From positions 19,393,460-19,457,459 of the forward strand of contig NC_084819.1 in NCBI RefSeq assembly GCF_963583255.1: 64,000 nucleotides of DNA, written 5' to 3'. The notes under the pieces were generated by a model, which worked only from the letters and a program-made list of their open reading frames with translations, had not been told where the DNA came from and ran no database searches. The position numbers were made by a program, and so were the translations under genes. The stretch comes from Pyrus communis (lineage: Eukaryota; Streptophyta; Magnoliopsida; Rosales; Rosaceae). This document shows positions 46,727 to 58,579 of the stretch, piece after piece (the stretch's first letter is position 1; every line of letters starts with the position of its first letter).

Positions 46727-48725
46727 CTACCCAACCGAATATGCGCCTGAACGTCGTCCAGATCCTTCTGCTTGAGAACCTTCTGCTTGAGAACCTTCTG
46801 CTTGAGATCCTCCTCCTTGAGATCCTCCATCTGATCCAAAAATCCTCGACAAGTCCACATCAAATCCAACACCTGCAAGCATTCCAGAAAACCCCCCAAC
46901 TGGAACTTCAGGAAAAGATCCACTAGGAGCAGCCATCTCAGGTCGATATACTAGCACTTGACAAAGTGGCTGCTGCATGTATGGCATGGACGACTGCTGC
47001 ATGTATGGCATGGGCTGCGCAGGCATCAGATACACAGGATATGGAGGTTGCTGATTATGGCCAGCATACGGATATGCAGGGGGAGGCTGACTTTGGCCCG
47101 ACTGTTGAGGAGGTTGACTGTGGCCTGATTGTTGGGTTCCCGGGCTATACGGTGGTTGTGGCTGAAATCTTTGAAAAAACCATGCAAACAACTGATTTTG
47201 CTTGTTCTCTAGTTCCGAAATCCGTTTATTATTATTTTCGTCCCTCATTTTCAACTCATTATTTTGAGTCATCAGCAACGCCATTGAACTCTTAGATGAT
47301 CTCCTGGAGGAAATTGATGTAGAAGATGAAGAAGATGCATAAGACACCATATCAGGAGTCACACCATGACCGTATCCTCTGACTCTATTATACCTCTCAG
47401 GACCCATAGTATCAACATAAACTTGGGTCCTAAGATCTTCATTATCGTCTTGGCCCGACTCAATCAATGTTTGCAGGTTGCTCTCCATTGTTGACTTGCA
47501 TTACAATTTTTAAAAACAAAAATTCAATCGTAAAACAGAAATATAAGCTATAGATAATAAATACTAATAAAATCAAATACTAACACGAAAAAATCAATTA
47601 CCCCTGTATGCTCCGATGTTTCATCAATCCATGTTTTATCTTTTCGTGTATGACATTCACGAAAAAAGGTTACAGGATCTGCTTCTTTCCCATGCTTCTT
47701 CCGCTTTATCAAAAATAAAATTTCACACAAACAAATTAAGCAAACCTCATACTAAAAATAAATATAATTATTTAAAATTCATCATCTCTTCAAAATGTAC
47801 AATCCATACATATTCTTCCCGCACTCTTGCAAACGATTTTGTACCAGTAGTATGGTTCATTGATTTTAATCCCCGATTAATCTTATTTTTTTCAGCAACC
47901 TCCTGAAAAAAATCGAACGAAAAAAAAAAAGATTATATTAGGCAACTTTAAAGTTATAACGAAATAAATCGTGTAAGGTTTACCTTTGTTTTGTCTCTAT
48001 TCCAATATGCCAACAAATCATCCCACTGGGCAGGAATCACATCAGGAGGAGGCTCGCTGCGCACCTCTTCTGCTCTTTTAGTATAATACTTTTTTTTTAA
48101 CTTATTTCTAAACTCTTTGTGCGCATGCTCTGCAATCTTAAGCGTCATATGACGGATCAAAGGCATTTTTACTATATCTGCATCTTCAAAAAAAATATTT
48201 CCCTACATACATAAAAACAAAAAAAAAAAAAAAAAATCACGCTAGTCAAATATTAATACAATCATTGACCTATTATTCTATTTTCAACTAAAAATAAAAA
48301 CATCTATATATACCTTTATTCTATTCCAGAAAGCTTCCTTATCTTCTTCCGTAACCTTACGCCAATCTTTCTCCAACGGCAGATTTCTATAGTCCCTAAC
48401 CTCCGCTGCTACATGTTTTGAAAAAGCACTAGCATTATCACTAATGCATTTTCCGGACGAATCAAACGAACAAAGCTGTTTCGTCCATTTAGGAATTGAG
48501 GGTCCACGCCTCCGTTGAGATGTACCTTGTTAATACAAACACACAATTAAAAACCAGGAAACAAATGTATATTTTCAGTTTAGCAATAATAATAGTTCAA
48601 ACACACACACACAAAAATAAAAATAAAAACTGAGATTAATAACAATTAAAAAAAGAACCAGCATCACCCTCGTCCTCTTCCAAGTGACGTTCTTCAGAAC
48701 GTTGATCTTCACGAGAACTATCCAT
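46727..48725 (-). CDS. CACTA accessory protein, Transposase_24 (Ptta/En/Spm) family
   Basis: Six exons join in frame: 48725-48659, 48525-48314, 48202-47984, 47902-47810, 47703-47602, 47494-46727, for 486 aa. The N-terminus is acidic (MDSSREDQRSEERHLEEDEG). The core has PSIPKWTKQL, TEEDKEAFWNRIKGN, MPLIRHMTLKIAEHAHKEFR, WDDLLAYWNRDKTK, NKINRGLKSMNHTTGTKSFA and DPVTFFRECHTRKDKTWIDE, the order seen in plant Transposase_24 proteins. The last exon has a Ser-rich stretch, a short coiled-coil (NNKRISELENKQNQLFAWF), a Pro/Gln-rich region with PYMQQ repeats, and a QAEGSQAEGSQAEGS tail. Such proteins accompany TNPD transposases and may act like TNPA in binding subterminal repeats; this role is inferred. 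No stop or frameshift was seen. Confidence 0.85.
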
Positions 48726-48929
48726 AGCAAAATTTAATGGAAGGAGAAGGAATATGGCTGAAATGGGGGAAAGAGACGAGAGACAGAACTGGAAGGAATA
48801 TGGCTGAAGTGGGGGATAGAGATGAGAGACAGAAGTGGGGATAGAGATGGGGAAGTGGGTGGGGAAGTGGGGGATAGAGACGAGAAACAGAGATAGGAAA
48901 TCAAGAAGATTAAATGTGGATAATTGCAT

Positions 48930-49490
48930 AGCGTCGAAATATGAACACTTTGCGTCGGTTAAAACCGACACAACGTCTGACTTTGACAGCAAGCCTACAC
49001 AGACCTGACATACTTTGGGCAGAAAGCTACAGACCTGACATACTTTGGGCTTGACATACTTTGGGCAGAAAGCCTGACATAATTTTCAGACCATTGCGTC
49101 GGTTAAAACCGACGTTATGTGGCATAGTGTCGAAATAAGGAAGCATTGCGTCGAAATAAGGACCCATTGCGTCGAAATAAGGACCCATTGTGTCGCTTAA
49201 AACCGACACTATGTCTTATAGCTTTTGACTGAGGACAGTACCGTCTGACTGAACCATCATTATAGGCTAACATACTATGTCAGTACCGTCGAAATTAGGC
49301 CACATTGCGTCGGTTAAAACCGACGTTAGACTGACAGATTTTTATAACATCGAAATAAGAACAAGTTTGTGTCGAAATAAGATAAAATTTGCGTCGAAAA
49401 AAGAACAAATTTGTGTAGTGTCTCTGACAGAAAATCCATTGTAGCAGATACTCTCGAAATTGTATAATTTTGCATCGGTTAAAGCCACTA
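48930..49490. repeat. Internal palindrome array upstream of the Transposase_24-type gene
   Basis: At least four GTCGGTTAAAACCGAC-type palindromes (arms GTCGGTT and AACCGAC; near 48953, 49096, 49197 and 49308) mixed with GCGTCGAAATAAGGA half-units and TCTGAC/CTGACA words. It stands 200 bp before the start codon on the minus strand. Confidence 0.85.
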
Positions 49491-50163
49491 TAAGCATAAT
49501 TTGATATGATAATGACTGACAAAGTCTTCCAACCCATTCCCCCGTGCAAAAAAAACCAGGAAAATTCCCTCCCAACATAAAAAAAAAAGTTTTAAGTTAC
49601 AAAAAAAAGAGAAGAAGGATAAAAATAGAAACAAAAAAAATAAAAAATTTTAATCCAAAATTAAAAAGTAATCAGTTATCTCATATAATATTTTAATAAA
49701 TAAATTTATTAAGTTGAATCAATTTTTTTTGCACTGTAATTGTTATTTTAATTTGTTTTTATTTTGATAATTTTTTGTTGTTATTTACTAGAATGGATTA
49801 GATGAACATAATTTGAGTTGTTTTGAGAAAATGGAATGAATAATATTTATAAGCATTTATGTTAAATTAACAATATTAAATATAACATAAACTTATAATA
49901 TTTAGTAATATAAGTATATATTATGGATTAGATGAGCATTTCTCAAAAGTTTAACTTTGATAACATTTGGTTGTTATTTACTATAATGGATTAGATGACT
50001 TTGATAACATTTAATTTGTTGTTATTTTGATAATTTGATAACATTTGGTTGTTATTTACTATAATGGATTAGATGAGCATTTCTCAAAAGTTTAAACCTT
50101 GCCAATGTAATTCAAAGCTTGCATTTTATTCCTTTTACAAAATCATCAATTTTCATTGATCAT

Positions 50164-50853
50164 CACACTTTCATTAAGTATAACGTAAGATTTTGTGGTA
50201 TCCACTAGTATAAATATTTTAATTTGAAGATCGAATTCATTCATTGTATTCATATAGGTTCAAGGAGTGTAGCTGTAAAAATTCATCAAAATCAGGCTTA
50301 CAATAACCGTTAAATCGTCATTTTTAGTTGATAACCGTCGATCATGCATGGCCCGTTACTTCATCCCAGAATGTTTGTTTTTTGCGATTTTTTTCGTATA
50401 CGATCTCGAATTATATACAAACATGTTTGACGGTTGGATCGTTGAAATTAGTTTCGTAGAATGCGTATCCCATCAAAACGATAGATTCACTAAGACTTAA
50501 GAGTTTATTCACACTTTTATTAAGTATAACGTAAGATTTTGTGGTATCCACTAGTATAAATATTTTAATTTGAAGATCGAATTCATTCATTGTATTCATA
50601 TAGGTTCAAGGAGTGTAGCTGCAAAAAATCATCAAAATCGGACTTAAAATAACCGTTAAATCGTCATTTTTCGTTGATAACCGTTGAAATTTTTTGTCTC
50701 GTTACTTCATCCCAAAATGTTTGTTTTTTGCGATTTTTTTCGTATACGATCTCGAATTATATACAAACATGTTTGACGGTTGGATCGTTGAAATTAGTTT
50801 CGTAGAATGCGTATCCCATCAAAACGATAGATTCACTAAGACTTAAGAGCAAT
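50164..50853 (+). repeat. Tandem duplication of a 346-bp unit
   Basis: The unit from CACACTTTCATTAAGTATAA to ACTAAGACTTAAGAG (50164-50503) recurs at 50510-50849 with few differences (for example CTGTAAAAATTC against CTGCAAAAAATC). The unit contains CCGTTAAATCGTCATTTTT and ATACGATCTCGAATTATAT. It has no coding content. Confidence 0.88.
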
Positions 50854-51409
50854 GTAACATTCAGGAAACGCAGCCTATTCATTTGTACTAATTATGTTAT
50901 TGTTAATTATTTTATAAGATATATGTAAGATAAGATGTCTACCTAAAGCACATGTTTACCTTATAGAACTCCACTGATCATAAAATACTTGTTGTATCAG
51001 TTTTTAATCAAGTCAATTAATTAACAATTTGGGTGTTTTACGACTTGAAATTTATGGCGTACAATACTAGCATGCCTTAAATGATATTATTCACAACATT
51101 CGTAAAGTTCATGTCATAATACTTGCACATAATCTAGCATTCACGGCATCACTTTTGTGCAAGTTATTAAATAAAAATATTTACGGCGTAAACATTGTGT
51201 GTCGTATTTAACAATTTACACGACGTACTTTCCTTCTCTTTTAAGGCATCGTGTTATGTTGTAAAGTGAATTTTATATATATTTAGGTCCCTACCTTTTA
51301 TGGCACGAATCATCCATTCTGTCAAAACTCATATCGACACCTAAATCTTCCACTCCCAGACACATGAGACAGCCGTTTTTCTCCTAATGTACCTTGCGTC
51401 AAAATAAGA

Positions 51410-51660
51410 TTAGGGGTAATACATATGATTGACAACAAGTACCTTGCGTCGAAATAGTCTCATATTGCGTCGAAATAGGCTAGGGTTGCGTCGGTTAAAA
51501 CCGACGCCAAGTCTGACACACATGTCGTATTGCGTCGGTTAAAACCGACGCCAAGCCTGACACACATGTCGTATTGCGTCGAAATAGGCTAGGGTTGTGT
51601 CGGTTAAAACCGACGCCAAGTCTGACACATCATATTGCGTCGGTTAAAAGCGACAGAAAC
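51410..51660. repeat. Internal palindrome array behind the TNPD gene
   Basis: Four GCGTCGGTTAAAACCGACG-type copies (near 51488, 51535, 51596 and 51640, the last with AGCGAC) separated by CCAAGTCTGACACA and GTCGAAATAGGCTAGGG words, so the repeat is a higher-order unit of about 45-60 bp. It starts about 190 bp after the transposase stop. Confidence 0.85.
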
Positions 51661-51848
51661 CAAGGGGAAAAAAAAAAAAAAAAAAAACCACAGAATAAAA
51701 CAAAGTCTAATTAGATGAACATAATAAAACAGAATAATAAAAAAAAAAACAGAATAAAACAAAGCCAAAAGGATTATATGTTATGATATGATATCATAGC
51801 ATACAAAATAAAATAAAGTCTAATTAATACAAAAAATAATTAATATAT

Positions 51849-54800
51849 TTACTCCCTGTCATCATCTGTTAGCTCTTCGTCGGTATTGGCATGATTAACG
51901 AACCCGGTAGGCAACGCTAATGATTCAAGAAAGGGAGTCTCTTCCACGCCAACCCTTGTATGGAAATTTTCATTATCAAGAATTCGATCATCCAAGTTCG
52001 GCGTGGCATAATCATCAATAGCATCACTATCCTCTAATATGTCAAATAAATCTCTTGGCTGAGTTCGAACAACTACGTGCCAATCTTTTTCAATCGTGTC
52101 CTCCACGTAAAATGCCTGTAATGCTTGTGATGCTAGTATGAAAGGATCCTCTTTAAATCCCAATTGATTGAAATTCACCATAGTAAATCCATATTGATCA
52201 GTCTTCATTCCTCGTGGACTTTCACTATTAACCCATTCGCACTTAAATAACATCACAGCTCGACCCCTATCTCCTGCTTCAGTAGGACCGCAATATTTGA
52301 CCTCGAACATATCTACAACTCTGCCATAGCAATTTACTTGCCCAATTGCTCCAGGAACATTTGCAGGTACAAAGACACCACAATTTTGATTCTTATGCTT
52401 ATCATCCACAGATTTTATACGAAATCTAAATCCATGAACAATGTGACTTTTGTATCTACTCACAACCCTACTAGGATAATTAGCTAGCCAATGCAAGTCT
52501 TGAGATATCAATGTGTCATTAGCATCATATCTTGAATTCATCTGTAATAAGTATGAAGATAAAAATTGACAGAATAACTATAAACATGTTATAATTAAAA
52601 TGCAAAACAATAAATAAATAATATGATTGTTATATCAACTCACATGTTGCTTGAACCATTCTGGAAATTCTTTCTTGCTTAGCTCCTTAATTTGTCGCAT
52701 AGTTAACCTTTCTCGACGATGTTTAGTTTTCAAGAATTCTTCATGTTGCCTACACAATTATGTCCAATTTAGATAATTATTTTTTCAAAGTTAAGAAAAC
52801 CAATAAAACATTAAGACGTATGATTAAACGTTCTTACCTTCTAAATGGGCTAACTTCATCACAATTATTTAGAATGTATCTATGGCACTGATCAAGAACA
52901 TTTAGATCGAGCTCCACATTTTCCCCTGAACCCATATAACATCCTTTCGAGTCAAAAATTGATAACCCACCAGATACTCCACGTCCAATACCATCTTCAT
53001 TTCGGCCTCTACGGGTACGACGAGACTCAACGTCTGTAAGATACATGGAACAAAATGACAAGCACTCATCCACCAAATATGCTTCAGCAATAGAACCTTC
53101 AGGATGACCCTTATTACGAACATAGCGCTTCAATGTTTGCAAATACCTACAATTATAAAACGAAATACAAATTATTATAATTATTAATTAAAGTTAAGAC
53201 TACAATTGTAAAAAAATTATAAAAATTTATTCATTACCGTTCAATTGGATACATCCATCTATATTGAACAGGCCCTGCAAGAGCTGCTTCATCTGCCAAG
53301 TGAACTGGGAGGTGCACCATTATATCAAAAAATGCAGGAGGGAATATTTTCTCAAGTTGACATAATGTCAAGGCAATTCTTGAATTCAGTTGCTTAAATC
53401 CTTCCTCAGACTCCTTCTTACTACATAACTGTCTGAAAATTGCACTCAACTCTAATAAAACCATAGTAACAGCTTTAGGCAAAACCGGGCGTATTGCAAG
53501 CGGGAGTAACTGCTGCATTAAAACATGGCAATCATGACTTTTCAACCCATGTATTTTTCGTTCATTCACGTGCACACATCGCGACAGATTTGATGAATAT
53601 CCATCTGGGACCCGAATAGTAGACAATACTTTACAAAACGCAGTTTTTTCTTCTCTTTTCAATGTGAACAATGCTGGAGGTCGAAATGTTCTATTTCATT
53701 CTCTACGTGGGTGTTGACTATGTCTTATGTTCAAGAATTCAAGATCTGCACGTGCCGCCAATCCATCTTTAGACTTTTCTATATCTAGAAATGTTCCCAC
53801 CACACTGTCACATATATTCTTCTCGATATGCATAACATCAAGATTGTGTCTAATCGACAGATGCCTCCAATAAGGTAGTTCATAAAAAATCGATTTCTTC
53901 TTCCACTGACTGTTACTACTTGTATTGCTCGAAGCTCTTCTTCTGCGTTGGCCAACTGAAGCATCTTTGTTTGGTTTTCCAAAAGTAAATCTCAATGTAG
54001 AAAGTTCTTCGAGACATTGTAAACCAGTCCACTGCCTTGGTGCACTACGATGCTCTCGACGACCATTAAAAGTGATGGTTTGCCTTCGAAACCTATGATT
54101 ATCTTCAAGAAAACGTCGATGCCCCATATAACAAATCTTGCGACTCGCTGGCAAGTAAATAGATTCTTTATCATGCATGCAATGTGGACAAGCTTTATAG
54201 CCATGTGTACTCCATCCTGACAACATTCCATAAGCCGGAAAATCACTTATAGTCCATAACACGGCAGCCTTCATCGTAAAACTTTGGTTGGAACACGCAT
54301 CATAAGTGGGAATGCCCACCTCCCACAACTCATTCAGCTCGTCAATCAATGGACGCATGTATACATCAATCTCTTTACCAGGACTGCGCGGTCCTGGTAT
54401 TAACAAAGACAATAACAAATTTGGTTGCTTCATGCACATCCAAGGTGGCAAATTATAAACAGAAAGCACCACAGGCCATGTGCTATGATCATTCCTCATT
54501 TTCTCAAAAGGATTAAATCCATCACTGGCCAACCCTAATCGGACATTTCGAATTTCTGACGCAAAATCCGGATATAAATTATCCAAATGCTTCCATGCGG
54601 GAGAATCTGAAGGATGTCTCATAAACTCATCCTTAGGACATTCAGTTGCATGCCATCTCATATGTTCAGCCATATGCTTCGACATAAAAAATCGTTGCAA
54701 TCGTGGTTTTAAAGGAAAATACCACATAACCTTAGCTGCGACCTTTTTCCTCGAGCTATCCTCTGCATTGGTAATTTTATATCTTGATTTACCACAAACT

Positions 54801-55504
54801 GAGCACACGGTCAAATCTGAAGTATCTTTCCAATAGATCATGCAATCATTGGGACATGCATCAATTTTCACATACGACAGCCCCAAGTCATTTATAAGTT
54901 TTTTGGCCTTATAACAGGATTCAGGCAAACAATCCCCTTCAGGCAACATTCTTTTAATTAACTCCAGTAAAGTGGTGAAGATCTCGTCAGGCATTCCCGC
55001 TAAACACTTGATCTGATACAATCTTACAACTGCTTCCAATTTCTTAAACTCCTTACAACCTGGCCACAAATCTTGATCTGCCTCTTCAAGCAACTTAAAA
55101 AAAGTCTGCACCTCTTCTGGACGCCCTTCCCCAATAGGGGGTTCAGTAGATGACCCAACACCTTCTTCTGTTAATGGTTGGACAAATACATCATTAAGAA
55201 AATCATGCATGCCAATCACCTCATCTCCTGTTTCTTCTTCTCCAATTCCCACATTTTGCTCTCCAATGTTTTGCTCGCCATGATGTCGCCAACAAGCGTT
55301 TTTATAATCTTTATCCATATCATACAATATGAGATGTTCAACAATGGTGTTCCTAACAAAAGTATATCGATTACAACATCTTTTGCAAGGACATCTAAAC
55401 TTATCAGGACCAACACCATTTGCAACTGCTTGATCCAAAAACAAATTAATTCCAGTTGTATACGCTTCAAAATTGCGGGGTATTGTCAACCAACTCTTGT
55501 CCAT
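51849..55504 (-). CDS. TNPD-type CACTA transposase with one in-frame stop
   Basis: Exons 55504-53238, 53146-52838, 52749-52644 and 52541-51849 join in frame to 1124 codons. The N-terminus (MDKSWLTIPRNFEAYTTGI, CRCCNRYTF-like Cys cluster) is a Transpos_assoc domain. Residues of about 180-500 form Transposase_21: NDCMIYWKDTSDLTVCSVCG, LASDGFNPFEKMRNDHSTWP, IDVYMRPLIDELNELWEVGI, YDACSNQSFTMKAAVLWTIS, GYKACPHCM. A DUF4218 block follows (LKSHDCHVLMQQLLPLAIRP, MVHLPVHLADEAALAGPVQY) and then DUF4216 (CGVFVPANVPGAIG, FKEDPFILASQALQAFYVED). A TGA at 53698-53696 (codon 603) interrupts the frame between the Transposase_21 and DUF4218 parts, while the similarity continues beyond it in the same frame. I read this as a nonsense mutation. 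Confidence 0.9.
53696..53698 (-). other. In-frame TGA in the CACTA transposase
   Basis: The frame reads HSQHPRRE-stop-NRTFRPPALFTLKREE. Both sides belong to the same protein family region, and no nearby GT-AG pair would remove the stop neatly. Confidence 0.75.
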
Positions 55505-57320
55505 ATTTTACCACTTTACGAAGGTAAAATATTACGTTGACACTAAGATGCCTACAATCTTTCAATCCCTATCATGTAGGCATAACTATCAAAATTTTCA
55601 ATTTCTATCTTTCACCCCTCGAATTCTATCACGATTGCAATCTTTTAATTTTCAACACCTATTATAGTAAAAACAAATTAAAATAACAACAAAAAGTTAT
55701 CAAAATTATGCTCATCTAATCCATTCTAATAAATAACAACCAAAAGTTATCAAACTTATCAAAATAACAACAAATTCAAATAACAATTAGAGTGCAAAAA
55801 AAATTAATTAATATATTCTTGTATTCCTAAATATTATAAATTTAGGTTATATTCTTATATGAAAGGTTATATTCTTATATGAAAGGATATTCTTATATTA
55901 TAAGTTTAGGTTATATTCTTATGAAGGGTTATATTCTTATATTCTTATATTCCTAAATATTATAAGTTTAGGTTATATTCTTATGAAGGGTTATATTCTT
56001 ATATTCCTAAATATTATAAGTATAGGTTATATTCTTATTAGAGTGCAAAAAAAAAAAAAAAATTAACATAATATATTCTTATATTACTCAATATTATAAA
56101 TTTATGTTATATTTAATATTGTTAATTTAACATAAATGCTTATAAATATTATTCATTCCATTTTCTCATAACAATTCAAATTATGTTCATCTAATCCATT
56201 CTAGTAAATAACAACAAAACATTATCAAAATAACAACAAATTAAAATAACAATTAGAGTGCAAAAAAAAAAAAAAAAATTAACATAATATATTCTTATAT
56301 TACTCAATATTATAAGTTTATGTTATATTTAATATTGTTAATTTAACATAAATGCTTATAAATATTATTCATTCCATTTTCTCATAACAATTCAAATTAT
56401 GTTCATCTAATCCATTCTAGTAAATAACAACAAAAAATTATCAAAATAACAACAAATTAAAATAACAATTAGAGTGCAAAAAAAAAAAAATTAACATAAT
56501 ATATTCTTATATTACTCAATATTATAAGTTTATGTTATATTTAATATTGTTAATTTAACATAAATGCTTATAAATATTATTCATTCCATTTTCTCATAAC
56601 AATTCAAATTATGTTCATCTAATCCATTCTAGTAAATAACAACAAAAAATTATCAAAATAACAACAAATTAAAATAACAATTAGAGTGCAAAAAAAAAAA
56701 AAAATTAACATAATATATTCTCTCAATATTATAAGTTTATGTTATATTTAATATTATTAATTTAACATAAATGCTTATAAATATTATTCATTCCATTTTC
56801 TCATAACAATTCAAATTATGTTCATCTAATCCATTCTAGTAAATAACAACAAAAAATTATCAAAATAACAACAAATTAAAATAACAATTAGAGTGACAAA
56901 ATTAATTAATTCGACTAAATTTTTATTAATTTAACAAAAATAGTAGAATTTTATCTAAGTGCTTAAATTATAATTTTTAAATAAATAAACTTGTGTATTA
57001 TACAATTTAAAAATTAAAGAAGTTAGTGATACATGCCTGATTTGTTGAAGAATTTCGACGTCAACAATTCTTTATGTACTCAACCAACTCAAATAAATTT
57101 CCTACAAAAATAAATTGTAACTAAAAATTAAACATAAGAGGAGAAAATAAAATTATTATAAGCAAAAAAAACTTACTGTTGTGAAGAGGAACAAATGAAG
57201 TTTGAAAACCAAAGGAGAAAGCTGAAAGAGAGAACACGGGAGACTTTGTAAAAATTGGAAGAACGAACAAGAGTGCAAGAGAAGAAAAAGAAAACACGGG
57301 GGAGAGGATATAAAGACCAT
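55505..57320. other. CACTA 5' region of the TNPD gene
   Basis: Transcription leader side of the transposase (minus strand). It holds AT-rich tandem repeats (55690-56900) and a purine-rich stretch (57180-57305). No additional gene is supported. Confidence 0.6.
55690..56900. repeat. AT-rich tandem repeat, unit about 210-220 bp, about 5 copies
   Basis: Each unit contains AACAATTAGAGTGCAAAAAA, TAACATAATATATTCTTATA, TTTAACATAAATGCTTATAA and TTCATCTAATCCATTCTAGT. Unit starts (GAGTGCAAAA) lie near 55788, 56040, 56252, 56469 and 56684. The first is diverged and carries extra short repeats (GGTTATATTCTTAT, 55845-56035). An inverted copy of one unit lies at about 49720-49935. Confidence 0.9.
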
Positions 57321-57650
57321 CAATGTGTCGCTCACAAGCGACACTGGTTTTCAAAATATATGTCGCTCAAAACCGACGCAGGATTTAAAATATTAAAAAC
57401 AATAATTAGTGTCGCCTAGAAGCGACACCCATATATTAAAAATAATAATTAGTGTCGCCTAGAAGCGACACCCATAGTTCATGTCGCTTAAAAGCGACAC
57501 TGTTTTATTTAAAGCGACGCCAGTACTTAAAAATATTAAAATATATGTCGGTTATAAGCGACACTAAATTTTATGGCGCTTATAAGCGACAGTAAATACG
57601 ACGTCATCTTCAGTGAGTGTCGCAAATCTCTTTTTCGCCACTATATAATA
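57320..57650. repeat. Right subterminal palindrome array of the CACTA element
   Basis: Six or more imperfect palindromes: GTGTCGCTCACAAGCGACAC, GTGTCGCCTAGAAGCGACAC (twice), TGTCGCTTAAAAGCGACA, and GTCGGTTATAAGCGAC. They lie within 380 bp of the terminus. Confidence 0.85.
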
Positions 57651-57700
57651 TTAAACCGACGCAACAACTGACACTATTAGGTCCTTTTGTAGTAGTGTTC

Positions 57701-58240
57701 TAACCAAGTAAACCATTACTCAACAAAAAACATGTTGATAAAGCTCTTATCAAATCATAATATTGTAATGAACGGTAACTTCAAAATAATCTCAGCTATG
57801 CACTTTTCCAAAATGAAGGAAAAATCTACTTTGTAACTTAACTTAATATACGAACCCACCAATTTAGTCACCTTAAATTCATAACCAACACAGAAAACAA
57901 CTCCGAATCCTCAGGTTTACACATGTATGAGCCAAAGGTCAAGTTTTTACAAAACACTCATCCAACAACATGAAAAAGCAAATCAAAAAATTTAATTTTT
58001 GTATAGAAATAAGCCAAAGGTTCAATTTTTACAGACACGGTCATTTTATACACAATAAGCATATATAAAAACATAAAACTGTACAAATTTTCATTAACTT
58101 CTCAACCAAAACAAAGAACTTAGTGGGTGCTGATGAATGAAAGTAATTCAAAATTTTTTTTACATTTTTATTATTTTCTAAGTTTTTCACGAAGCCAAAT
58201 TAAATCGACATGCTTAAAAAATAATTGATACCTGTAAGGC
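57701..58240. other. Spacer between the CACTA and Copia elements
   Basis: AT-rich DNA without a frame or repeat I can identify. It continues the locus present at 46053 before the CACTA insertion. Confidence 0.5.
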
Positions 58241-58245
58241 TGGAG

Positions 58246-58458
58246 TGTTAGAAAGCAATCAAGATCCCTATCTTAAAGGGCCTAAAATGGGCGTGTAATT
58301 AGTAATTAATATGTATATATTTCCTTCCTTTCTTGTATAGTAGAATTGCAGGATCAACTGCTAGTTTATAGGGAACTCCCTGTATAAAGTTAGTAGACTA
58401 TTATCAATACCATTTTTCTAGCCAATTCTATTCCTTAGTCATTTGATTAGATTTTACA
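58246..58458 (+). repeat. 5' LTR of the Copia element
   Basis: 213 bp, starts TGTTAG, ends TTTTACA, followed at once by the PBS TGGTATCAGAGC. Confidence 0.93.
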
Positions 58459-58579
58459 TGGTATCAGAGCAGGCTTCCCTTAACTCTGCTCTGCCACGCT
58501 TCCGTCAGATTTTCTCGTGCCTATATAGCGAGCTTTACCTATTTTCCATTTTTCTTGTTTTGTCTTGTCAATCCTAGCC

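Larger units (their letters stand above)
48726..51848. other. CACTA spacer between the two genes
   Basis: Contains a palindrome array (48930-49490), an inverted copy of the AT-rich unit (about 49720-49935), short AT direct repeats (GGTTGTTATTTACTATAATGGATTAGATGA twice or more around 49960-50085, given here in part), a 346-bp tandem duplication (50164-50853) and a second palindrome array (51410-51660). No coding frame is convincing. Confidence 0.7.
46057..57697 (-). mobile_element. CACTA (En/Spm-type) DNA transposon, 11.6 kb
   Basis: Left end CACTACTACAATATATGC at 46057; right end, read on the minus strand, CACTACTACAAAAGGACC from 57697. The 11-bp TIR is identical. The 3-bp target duplication TTC lies at 46054-46056 and 57698-57700. 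The subterminal regions (46100-46450 and 57320-57650) carry many GTCG...CGAC palindromes such as GTCGCTTTAAAGCGAC, as expected of transposase-binding repeats. Two genes are encoded on the minus strand, a TNPD-like transposase (55504-51849) and a Transposase_24-type protein (48725-46727). Extra palindrome arrays stand inside the element (48930-49490 and 51410-51660). The ends are intact; one in-frame stop in the transposase makes self-mobility doubtful. Confidence 0.96.

Noticed and set aside
46741..47295. Plus-strand frames opposite the Transposase_24-type gene
   Set aside because: Shadows of the QAEGS and PYMQQ coding repeats; the minus-strand six-exon model explains the region.
48930..51660. 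CRISPR-like array of regular repeats
   Set aside because: The repeats are palindromes with irregular spacing inside a plant CACTA transposon; no spacers of equal length and no cas genes.
57121..57354. Minus-strand 77-aa hydrophobic frame near the CACTA right end
   Set aside because: It overlaps the purine/pyrimidine-biased leader next to the palindromes; Ser/Phe/Leu repetition follows from composition.
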